6,822 nt of DNA from Thermomicrobiales bacterium (lineage in GTDB: Bacteria; Chloroflexota; Chloroflexia; Thermomicrobiales; UBA6265), in NCBI GenBank assembly GCA_030446955.1, contig JAUJMG010000097.1:5456-12277 (forward strand), given 5' to 3'. Shown here one piece after another: positions 1-4,798 of the stretch; position 1 is the stretch's first letter, and each line of letters begins with the position of its first letter. A program made the position numbers and the translations under genes. Below the pieces are notes generated by a model. It did no database searches. It worked only from the letters and a program-made list of their open reading frames with translations, and was not told where the DNA came from.

Positions 1-73
1 CTGCTACAGGGGTGCTCGCGACCCCGAGGAGCAGGCCGACGAGGAGGAGCAGGCGAGACAGATGGCTAGGCAC
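1..73 (-). CDS. N-terminus of a secreted or lipid-bilayer-anchored protein (partial, leaves window at left)
   Basis: Reading the minus strand from a GTG at 73-71 gives 24 codons that stay open to the window edge. The peptide starts MPSHLSRLLLLVG, then LLLGVASTPVA: a short N-region with one Arg, a hydrophobic core rich in Leu/Val/Gly and an Ala at -1 of a plausible signal peptidase I site (TPVA). A strong Shine-Dalgarno GGAAGGAG (88-81) lies 7 bases before the GTG, which decides the start. No Cys follows the core within the visible part, so there is no lipobox. The mature protein lies outside the window and its function cannot be named. The gene is divergent from the four-gene cluster beginning at 889. 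The signal peptide is seen in the sequence; that the frame continues is inference. Confidence 0.7.
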   Translation of the reverse strand, partial: MPSHLSRLLLLVGLLLGVASTPVA

Positions 74-80
74 GGCGGGT

Positions 81-88
81 CTCCTTCC
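81..88 (-). promoter_or_regulatory. Ribosome binding site of the left-edge secreted protein
   Basis: The minus-strand sequence GGAAGGAG is followed after 7 bases by GTG and a signal-peptide-like reading frame. It is what distinguishes this short edge fragment from chance. Confidence 0.65.
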
Positions 89-204
89 AGACGGGCGGGA
101 CTGCATCTACATACGATGTCAGACGAGAGCCGGATGTGATTCGGGAGCGGCAACGCGGCCGGTCCAAGCAGGTATGTGGGCTCACCAATGCGCCGTCCCT
201 CAGC

Positions 205-351
205 ACCTGCGGCAACGGAGACGACTGGCGGGCGTGTCTTTGAACCCAGGCGCTTCGATGCGCAGGTTCACCTTACCGCGTCACCCACCCCACTCGACAA
301 CCAGCGCGATCTGTTGGGAGGGAACATCTGCGTGCGGACACGACTGGCGGG
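205..351. repeat. Imperfect direct repeat pair (205-232 and 324-351)
   Basis: The two copies share a CTGCG block followed by GGA(G/C)ACGACTGGCGGG. The latter matches 15 of 16 bases (217-232 against 336-351), with the second copy two bases shorter between the blocks. A separate 13-base near-repeat, GGCG(T/C)GTCTTTGA, occurs at 231-243 and 467-479. No function is apparent; they may be binding sites or duplication debris. Confidence 0.4.
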
Positions 352-459
352 GTGCATCCCATCCGCTCCCATCGATTGGAAGTGGCGGGCGGCTTGGCCC
401 TTCCCCGACTTGAAGAGAACAAGCCATCCAGGGACGTGAGAAGGGGGTGAAACCAAATG

Positions 460-587
460 GGTTGCCGGCGCGTCTTTGACATAGAGGCACGGCAACCGTA
501 GATCGCGACTCCAGTCAAGCCGCGATCTTCCGTCCCTCGGATCCCCTCCTTTACGGGGCGGGCGCGTCCAGCCCACGTGCCCGCCCC
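460..587. other. Cluster of three inverted repeats, possible structured RNA or operator region
   Basis: First dyad: GGTTGCCG (460-467) pairs perfectly with CGGCAACC (490-497), and inside it GTCTTT can pair with AGAGGC around a 5-base loop using wobble pairs. Second: AGATCGCG (500-507) pairs with CGCGATCT (521-528) around 13 bases. Third: a 12-pair stem with one G-T pair, 555-566 with 576-587, loop of 9. They follow one another closely. None is followed by a T-tract on either strand, so an ordinary intrinsic terminator is unlikely. I could not match the region to a riboswitch consensus that I know. Right-end structures of IS200/IS605 elements are also hairpin-rich, but no transposase is seen. 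Confidence 0.35.
476..504 (+). promoter_or_regulatory. Candidate sigma-70-type promoter
   Basis: A perfect TTGACA (476-481) is followed after 17 bases by TAGATC (499-504), which keeps only three of the six TATAAT positions. If used, it would produce a leader of roughly 375 bases before the first cluster gene at 889, containing the hairpins at 500-528 and 555-587. The -35 lies inside the loop region of the inverted repeat 460-497. The weak -10 keeps confidence low. Confidence 0.25.
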
Positions 588-872
588 TCCCCCTCCCTCC
601 GTTCATGCCTCATGAGTACCTACGCTGCCCAGGGCTCGGAGCAACTCAACTGCCCCTGCTCCGTCTTTAAGGAACGTCCGGCCACTTCAGCAGAAAGAAC
701 TGCGCATTCTCCCAGCCTCTGTAGCGTGCGCATCGACGCAATCCCGTCGTCGGTTGCGGCCATTGCGATCTTTGCTGTTCTCGACGTCCCCTGGCACCTC
801 GCGTGCGTAACCCAGCGGTGACGGACGGACACGACACGGCGCAAAGCACCGGCCGAGAGCTGGGTCGTGCAT

Positions 873-881
873 GGAGAGGAG
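873..881 (+). promoter_or_regulatory. Ribosome binding site of the LEA-like gene
   Basis: GGAGAGGAG lies 7 bases before the ATG at 889. It overlaps an upstream in-frame ATG (871), which has no Shine-Dalgarno of its own, so the site selects 889 as the start. Confidence 0.65.
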
Positions 882-888
882 TCATGGA

Positions 889-1491
889 ATGAGCGATCGC
901 CAGCAGAGGAGTCGCTCCGGGGAACTGGTCGGTTCCCCAGAGCCGATTGGCTACACGGGTGGGACAAGCACGCCAGGCTGGGCCACGGAGGTGGGCGAGC
1001 CAGTTGACGCGGGCGCAGGCACCTTCGGGACTGAGGCACCCGTCTTTGAGGAATCGACGGGCACCAGCGGGACTGCCATGGGAGGCGGTGCCTCCAGCGG
1101 CTCGACCGCCGACAAGGCCAAAGAGGCGGTGGGCCAGGCCCAGCAGAAGGCCGGAGCGGCCATGGAGACCGCCAAGGAGAAGACGGACCAGGTCACGGAC
1201 CAGGCCACGACCAAGGTCGACGCCGGGATCGACAAAGCGGCCGGCGGGCTGGACAAGCTGGCCGACACGATTCGCGGCCGGGCCGAGAACGCTGGCGAGA
1301 GCGGCGGTAGCCCCATGCTCTCGCGCGCCACGATGGTGGCTGACCGGCTGGACACCGCCGCCCAGTACCTACGCGGCAAGGACACCGACCAACTCGTCAC
1401 CGACTTAGAAGCGTTGGTTCGGCGCAAGCCGACCCAGTCGTTGCTGGTGGCGGCGGGTGTGGGCTTCCTCCTTTCTAGGGCGCGGCGCTAA
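889..1491 (+). CDS. LEA-like, DUF883/YqjD-like protein with C-terminal membrane anchor
   Basis: 200 residues from the ATG at 889. Residues 1-72 are low-complexity (Gly, Ser, Thr, acidic) and probably disordered. Residues 75-135 form a charged, Ala/Lys/Glu/Asp-rich helical stretch (DKAKEAVGQAQQKAGAAMET and similar) with the roughly 11-residue amphipathic periodicity of LEA-type and CsbD-like stress proteins. Residues 146-177 form a second helix (ADRLDTAAQYLRGKDTDQLV). The end, residues 178-200, is RRKP, a short hydrophobic VAAGVGFLL segment and a basic tail, as in the C-terminal anchor of DUF883 proteins (E. coli YqjD, ElaB, which are inner-membrane and ribosome-associated in stationary phase). 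It is first in a four-gene cluster, 34 bases before the Holin-X gene. The family resemblance is by motif and layout, not a full alignment. A stress-protective or ribosome/membrane-tethering role is inference. Confidence 0.75.
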   Translation: MSDRQQRSRSGELVGSPEPIGYTGGTSTPGWATEVGEPVDAGAGTFGTEAPVFEESTGTSGTAMGGGASSGSTADKAKEAVGQAQQKAGAAMETAKEKTDQVTDQATTKVDAGIDKAAGGLDKLADTIRGRAENAGESGGSPMLSRATMVADRLDTAAQYLRGKDTDQLVTDLEALVRRKPTQSLLVAAGVGFLLSRARR

Positions 1492-1525
1492 CGTCAACCA
1501 ACCTCCGACGAGGGTGAGGGAACCC

Positions 1526-2062
1526 ATGAACCAAAGGCAGGCTCGGGGCCAAGGCTCCGGGAAGCAGCGCGACCCCGGACGTGGATCTGGGAACCTGGGG
1601 GCGAATTCCGTCCCGCCAGGGCAAGCAGTGCGGGTCAACGACGGCACGGGCGGGCGGTACGAGCTCGCTGGAGCACCGGAAGGGCTCGGATCCTTAATCT
1701 CCGGCGTGATCAAGGATCTTCAGGATTTGCTCCGGGGCGAGGTCCAACTCGCCAAGACCGAACTAAAGGAGGACGCGTCAGCGCTCGGCAAGGGCGCAGG
1801 GCTCCTCGCCGCGGCCGCGATATTCGGGCTCCTCGGGCTGATCTTCACCCTGCTCGCCGTGGTGTACCTGCTGGACAAGGTCGTCCAGCTCTGGATCGCG
1901 GCCGGCATCGTTGGTCTGTCCGTGCTGGCCATCGCCGCGATCCTGGGACTCATCGGCAAGAACCGGTTGAGTGCCTCCAATCTCAAGCCTGAACAGACGA
2001 TCGAGACGCTGAAGGAGGACAAGGAATGGGCCAGTCAGCAGATCAGCTCCGTCAAGAGATAG
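1526..2062 (+). CDS. Holin-X (PF07332, holin superfamily III) family membrane protein, copy 1
   Basis: 178 residues. The ATG at 1526 follows GAGGGTGAGGG by about 5 bases; a longer frame from 1457 would overlap the upstream gene and has no ribosome binding site. Residues 1-50 are polar and disordered. Residues 53-86 form an amphipathic helix with the family signature (LISGVIKDLQDLLRGEVQLA, KTELKED). Two membrane helices follow at about 91-116 and 120-144, separated by LDKVVQLW. The C-terminus has the family's PEQTIETLKED-KEWA pattern (155-169). The family is named for holins, but chromosomal members such as E. coli YqjE occur outside prophages beside DUF883 genes, as here. No endolysin or other phage gene is nearby. 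The last 37 bases overlap the next gene, whose ribosome binding site lies within the LKED codons. Molecular function is unknown; an envelope or stress role is inference. Confidence 0.88.
   Translation: MNQRQARGQGSGKQRDPGRGSGNLGANSVPPGQAVRVNDGTGGRYELAGAPEGLGSLISGVIKDLQDLLRGEVQLAKTELKEDASALGKGAGLLAAAAIFGLLGLIFTLLAVVYLLDKVVQLWIAAGIVGLSVLAIAAILGLIGKNRLSASNLKPEQTIETLKEDKEWASQQISSVKR
2012..2018 (+). promoter_or_regulatory. Ribosome binding site embedded in the preceding coding region
   Basis: AAGGAGG is 7 bases before the ATG at 2026. It is formed by the Lys163 and Glu164 codons and the first base of the Asp165 codon of the Holin-X gene, and the ATG overlaps the Glu167-Trp168 codons. This implies translational coupling of the two genes. 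Confidence 0.8.
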
Positions 2063-2769
2063 AGCAGAAGCGCGAAGACGCAGCACAGAAGATCGAGCAG
2101 ATCGAGTCACAGGTGACAGACACGGTACACCAGGCCCGAACCACGGTCGACGAGACGGTCATGAAGGCGAGGGACACCGTCGAGGGAACCGTTCAGAAGG
2201 CCAAGGAGAGCGTCGACCTCCGGCGTCAGGTCGAGGAGAAGCCGCTCCTCGCACTCGGCGCGGCGCTGCTCGGCGGGTTTGCCCTCGGCGGCATGCTCGG
2301 CGGCGACAAGGGCGGTCACCAGTCCGGGTCCCGCTCGACCCACATCGAGGGTTCCTCGCGCGCCTACGAGGCGTCGATGGGGGCTCAGAGCCAGAGCGGG
2401 CTGCGGGGCAACATCCAGCAGGCGGCGAAGAGCTCGGGTCTCGAGGACATGCTCGCCAACGGAACCACCGCGCTGATGAACTCGCTCACCGAGCGACTGA
2501 AGGCCACGTTGGACGAGACCTTCCCCGGCTTTGCCGAGAAGCTCGAGCAGCAGACCCGGGGCTCGAGCTCGGGCACGGGTGGCGGCTCGAGCATGAGCAG
2601 CAGTTCCGGCATGAGCCAAACCGGCAGCGGCACGTCACAGCGCCTCTCCGGGTCCACCGGCTCGGGCTGGCCCACCCAATCGGCGGGAGTCGGAACCACA
2701 GACTCCTCCGGGCGGACCGCTCCGTACTACACCTCCGGCGAAACGAGCGGATCGCCTACGCAGGGTTGA
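2026..2769 (+). CDS. DUF3618-like coiled-coil and membrane-anchor protein with Ser/Gly-rich tail
   Basis: 247 residues. N-terminal residues 1-68 are a highly charged helix (ADQLRQEIEQKREDAAQKIE, then repeats of the type VDETVMKARDTVEGTVQKAK), resembling DUF3618/YqjK-like and YtxH-like proteins that commonly sit beside Holin-X genes. Residues 69-95 are RRQVEEKP followed by a Gly/Ala/Leu segment (LLALGAALLGGFALGGMLGG), a short hydrophobic anchor like those of DUF883/DUF3618 proteins. Residues 127-176 look like a second helical domain (SGLEDMLANGTTALMNSL, TLDETFPGFAEKLEQQ). Residues 179-247 are a Ser/Gly/Thr-rich disordered tail. The gene starts inside the previous gene and overlaps it by 37 bases, so co-translation is likely. 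Function is unknown; a membrane-tethered partner of the Holin-X protein is inferred from the overlap. The DUF3618 assignment is by pattern only. Confidence 0.78.
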   Translation: MGQSADQLRQEIEQKREDAAQKIEQIESQVTDTVHQARTTVDETVMKARDTVEGTVQKAKESVDLRRQVEEKPLLALGAALLGGFALGGMLGGDKGGHQSGSRSTHIEGSSRAYEASMGAQSQSGLRGNIQQAAKSSGLEDMLANGTTALMNSLTERLKATLDETFPGFAEKLEQQTRGSSSGTGGGSSMSSSSGMSQTGSGTSQRLSGSTGSGWPTQSAGVGTTDSSGRTAPYYTSGETSGSPTQG

Positions 2770-2889
2770 TCGGTTCCCGGCGTACCACGGATGGCATGGC
2801 CGCGACCGGGAGCCCTGCTCCCCTCGCGGCCGCGCCGTCTCTCGCGGCTGCGGCATGTGACACATGACGCCACCGGAAGGAGAACACGG
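2770..2889 (+). promoter_or_regulatory. Gap with a GC-rich hairpin and a 13-base palindrome upstream of Holin-X copy 2
   Basis: The gap is much longer than the other junctions in the cluster. It contains a hairpin with an inner stem GGGAGC/GCTCCC around loop CCT (2808-2822) and an outer stem CCGCG/CGCGG (2800-2804, 2825-2829), with no T-tract. The palindrome CATGTG-A-CACATG (2854-2866) lies 23 bases before the start codon. The ribosome binding site GGAAGGAG (2875-2882) ends 7 bases before the ATG. No convincing -35/-10 pair was found. The hairpin may stabilise or attenuate the message and the palindrome may be an operator, so copy 2 could be regulated partly on its own. Confidence 0.4.
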
Positions 2890-3444
2890 ATGGACCAGCG
2901 GAGTGAGGACATCGCGGGCACCCAGGTGCCGGCAGACTATCCGGACGTGACCAGTCAAGATTTAGCGGCCAGCGACGAAACCGGGACAAGCGCTGGGGCG
3001 GGAGCCCTCCCCGAGGAGACGGGTCGCGAGGCCCCGACCACGACCGGCGGGATCATCCGCCAGGGCTTGGGGTCGCTGGTCTCCGGTGCAGTTGGGGACA
3101 TCCAGGCGATGGTGCGCGGCGAGGTGCAACTCGCCAAGGCTGAGCTCAAGGAAGAGGCAGTCGCTGCTGGCAGCGGCGGCGCGATGATCGCCGCCGGTGG
3201 GGTAACTGGGCTCTTCGGTGTCGGGTTCCTGCTCGTCGCGGTGACCCGGCTCCTCGGCAAGATGCTGCCAGACTGGCTCGCAGCCGCGGTCGTAGGTCTA
3301 GGGCTCATGGGCGGGGCCGCCGCCCTCGCAGCCAGCGGCAAGGGCAAGCTCTCGGCGACGAGCCTGGTGCCCCAACAGACGGTGCAGACGCTGAAGCAGA
3401 GCACGTCCTGGGCCAAACAGCGGATCGGCAGCGCTCGACCTTAG
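2890..3444 (+). CDS. Holin-X (PF07332, holin superfamily III) family membrane protein, copy 2
   Basis: 184 residues. The ATG at 2890 is set by GGAAGGAG 7 bases upstream; in-frame codons back to 2791 lack a ribosome binding site and cover the hairpin. Residues 1-52 are acidic and disordered. Residues 58-90 carry the family helix (LGSLVSGAVGDIQAMVRGEV, QLAKAELKEEA), nearly superimposable on copy 1. Membrane helices lie at about 96-121 and 127-149, separated by LLGKMLPDW. The C-terminus is PQQTVQTLKQSTSWAKQ (161-177), where copy 1 has the canonical LKED-KEW. It is clearly a paralogue of the gene at 1526 and probably arose by duplication inside the cluster. No gene overlaps its 3' end. Its partner and function are unknown; a hetero-oligomer with copy 1 is one possibility. 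Confidence 0.87.
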   Translation: MDQRSEDIAGTQVPADYPDVTSQDLAASDETGTSAGAGALPEETGREAPTTTGGIIRQGLGSLVSGAVGDIQAMVRGEVQLAKAELKEEAVAAGSGGAMIAAGGVTGLFGVGFLLVAVTRLLGKMLPDWLAAAVVGLGLMGGAAALAASGKGKLSATSLVPQQTVQTLKQSTSWAKQRIGSARP

Positions 3445-3729
3445 CCATCACGCGGAATCCAGTTGATCCGTTGGCCTTCCGCAACGGTCCCCATGCTCAG
3501 CCTCGGAGAGGCTTCGTGGGGTGAGCCCGAGAATGAATCGCCGGGCGAGCAGACGCTGACGCCGGGGAGAAGGACAACCGTGCAGATGGAGGGGGTATTT
3601 CAACCCTCGCCATTCTCATGGGCAGCGGATAGGCTGCGGATGGTCCCTAGCGAAGCGGAACTCTTCCGGCCGTGATGGCGGTCCAACCAGCCCGGATAGG
3701 CGCCTGAGAACGGCCCCTGGAGCCGGACG
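3445..3729. other. Intergenic region between convergent genes
   Basis: The Holin-X paralogue (plus) and the oxidoreductase (minus) end toward each other here. There is no strong hairpin with a T-tract; the best small dyads are CGGAA-CTC-TTCCG (3656-3668) and GGGT/ACCC around 3592-3605. A 31-codon frame from GTG 3580 to TGA 3675 has a purine-rich GGGGAGAAGGA 5 bases upstream, but its product resembles nothing I know. The motif GGATAGG occurs twice, near 3627 and 3694. Confidence 0.5.
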
Positions 3730-4644
3730 CTAGGATCGGCGTGCGCGGATTTCCGCCACTCGCTCTTTCACGGCTGGGGCGATCTCGTCGATGAACATCC
3801 GCAGCCGCGGCGCTGTCGGCACGCCCCACAGCACGAACGTCGAGAAGCCGTAGTCGACCGCCAGGTGCGTCAGCGCGTCCACCCAGTGGTCCCGCGGCCC
3901 GACGATCTGCCGGTCGTCGTCGCTCGACTCCGCTTCGACGATCGGCGTGACCTCCCCGCCGATGTTATAGATCCGCCGGATCGCGGACGGATCCCGCCCA
4001 GCCTCGCGAGCCGACTCGTCGATGATCACGTTCGCTCTCGTCGCTTGAGACGGCGGCACGTAGGACATCGACGGAACCCAGCCGTCCGCCAGTTCCCCGG
4101 TCAGGCGCAGCGCCCGTGGGCCAACCACGCCCAGCCAAAGACCGATCTCGTGCGCGGGAAGCGGCCCCGGTCGCGCCCCGATCGCCTGGTAGATCTCACC
4201 GTTCTGTCGCAGCGGCCGGCCGCTCCAATACCCGCGGATCAGGGTCACTGCCTCCCGTAGGGCGGCCAGCGCTTCCTTCGGCTCCCGGACCGGACCGCCC
4301 ATCGCCCGGACCCCGTCCCAGAACGCTCCGGCACCGAGTCCGAGCTCGAACCGGCCACCGCTGAGCTGATCGAGCGTCGCCGCCTGCTTGGCCAGCATCG
4401 CCGGCAGCCGGAGCGGCAGATTGGCGACGTCCGGGAAGACCCGGATCCGCTCCGTCCGGCCGAGGATGTAGCCGATCAACGCCAGCGCGTCGAAGTGCTT
4501 CTGCTGGTAGGGGTGATCCTGGATGCCGATCAGATCGTATCCGAGGTCGTCGAGGATACGGGCGATCTCAATGGTGCGGGCGGCGTTGCCCGTGGAGGGA
4601 TCGAGAAAGAAGCCGAACTGCAGGTCGTGTCCGTAGTCGGCCAT
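3730..4644 (-). CDS. LLM-class (luciferase-like) flavin- or F420-dependent oxidoreductase
   Basis: 304 residues from the ATG at 4644-4642 (MADYGHDLQFGFF), which has GAGAGG 4 bases upstream; the open frame extends 26 codons further but those codons cover the divergent promoter region. The bacterial luciferase-like TIM-barrel pattern is clear: first strand FGFFLDPS (10-17), EIARILDDLGYDLIGIQDHP (26-45), then RTERIRVFPDVANLPLRLPA (63-82), AKQAATLDQLSGGRFELGLG with AGA (85-107), and the late block RLTGELADGWVPS (180-192). Length is usual for the family. Such enzymes use FMN or F420 to oxidise or reduce organic substrates in the cytoplasm; the sequence does not tell which cofactor or substrate. 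The SGGRFELGLGAGA block and the taxon guess favour F420, as inference. It is transcribed divergently from the hemerythrin-like gene. Confidence 0.9.
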   Translation of the reverse strand: MADYGHDLQFGFFLDPSTGNAARTIEIARILDDLGYDLIGIQDHPYQQKHFDALALIGYILGRTERIRVFPDVANLPLRLPAMLAKQAATLDQLSGGRFELGLGAGAFWDGVRAMGGPVREPKEALAALREAVTLIRGYWSGRPLRQNGEIYQAIGARPGPLPAHEIGLWLGVVGPRALRLTGELADGWVPSMSYVPPSQATRANVIIDESAREAGRDPSAIRRIYNIGGEVTPIVEAESSDDDRQIVGPRDHWVDALTHLAVDYGFSTFVLWGVPTAPRLRMFIDEIAPAVKERVAEIRARRS

Positions 4645-4701
4645 GGAGCCTCTCTGGTCGTGCGGCGTGTCAGCCGAAATTAGCGGAAATGGGATGTCCA
4701 C

Positions 4702-4729
4702 GATATATCCACCCACGTGCATCGATCAA
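4702..4729 (-). promoter_or_regulatory. Candidate promoter of the LLM oxidoreductase gene
   Basis: On the minus strand TTGATC (4729-4724) precedes TATATC (4707-4702) with a 16-base spacer; each hexamer matches four of six consensus positions. Transcription would begin near 4695, leaving a leader of about 50 bases. The -10 lies in the palindrome GATATATC (4702-4709), in an otherwise AT-poor region. Confidence 0.35.
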
Positions 4730-4798
4730 CAGCCGGCGTCCGTCGCAGCGTGGAGATTGCGTACCTTGGCGAGCAAACCGACCATCGAAAAGAACGAC

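Larger units (their letters stand above)
74..888. other. Long intergenic region between divergent genes
   Basis: About 800 bases with no convincing gene. Frames that are open here (for example 12-413 plus, 268-606 minus, 612-821 plus, 620-1039 minus) are rich in Arg, Pro, Cys and Ser, lack good ribosome binding sites, and match no family I recognise. What the region does hold: an imperfect direct repeat (205-232 and 324-351), three successive inverted repeats (460-497, 500-528, 555-587), a TTGACA-containing promoter candidate (476-504), and a 7-base stem CGGAGCA/TGCTCCG (637-643 with 657-663) followed by TCTTT. It would have to contain the promoters for both the secreted protein on the left and the LEA/holin cluster on the right. 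A decayed mobile element or an unrecognised RNA is possible. Confidence 0.6.

Noticed and set aside
12..439. Plus-strand frames 12-413 and 176-439
   Set aside because: Arg/Pro/Cys/Ser-rich, no ribosome binding site, no recognisable family, and the first overlaps the signal-peptide start on the other strand.
268..606. Minus-strand frames 268-606, 273-518 and 281-490
   Set aside because: Nested mutually shifted frames of low complexity running through the inverted repeats; no ribosome binding site or family motif.
637..668. Stem CGGAGCA/TGCTCCG followed by TCTTT as an intrinsic terminator
   Set aside because: The 13-base loop is large, the T-tract is short and no plus-strand gene lies upstream to be terminated.
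871..888. Upstream ATG start for the LEA-like gene
   Set aside because: It would place the Shine-Dalgarno inside the coding region; ATG 889 sits at ideal distance from it.
612..1039. Frames 612-821 (plus) and 620-1039 (minus)
   Set aside because: No ribosome binding site or family features; the minus frame overlaps the well-supported gene at 889.
889..3444. Prophage lysis cassette suggested by the holin family name
   Set aside because: No endolysin, structural or integrase gene is present; PF07332 proteins are common in non-phage chromosomal clusters such as yqjE.
3463..3675. 70-codon plus-strand frame 3463-3675 from its full-length start
   Set aside because: The TTG start has no ribosome binding site and the composition is not convincing; only the shorter GTG 3580 version has any support.
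3865..4364. Plus-strand frames opposite the LLM oxidoreductase
   Set aside because: Shadows of the minus-strand gene, whose family motifs are clear along its length.
4643..4798. Long N-terminal extension of the hemerythrin-like protein
   Set aside because: It overlaps the divergent gene's start and promoter, and residues before the domain show no family resemblance.
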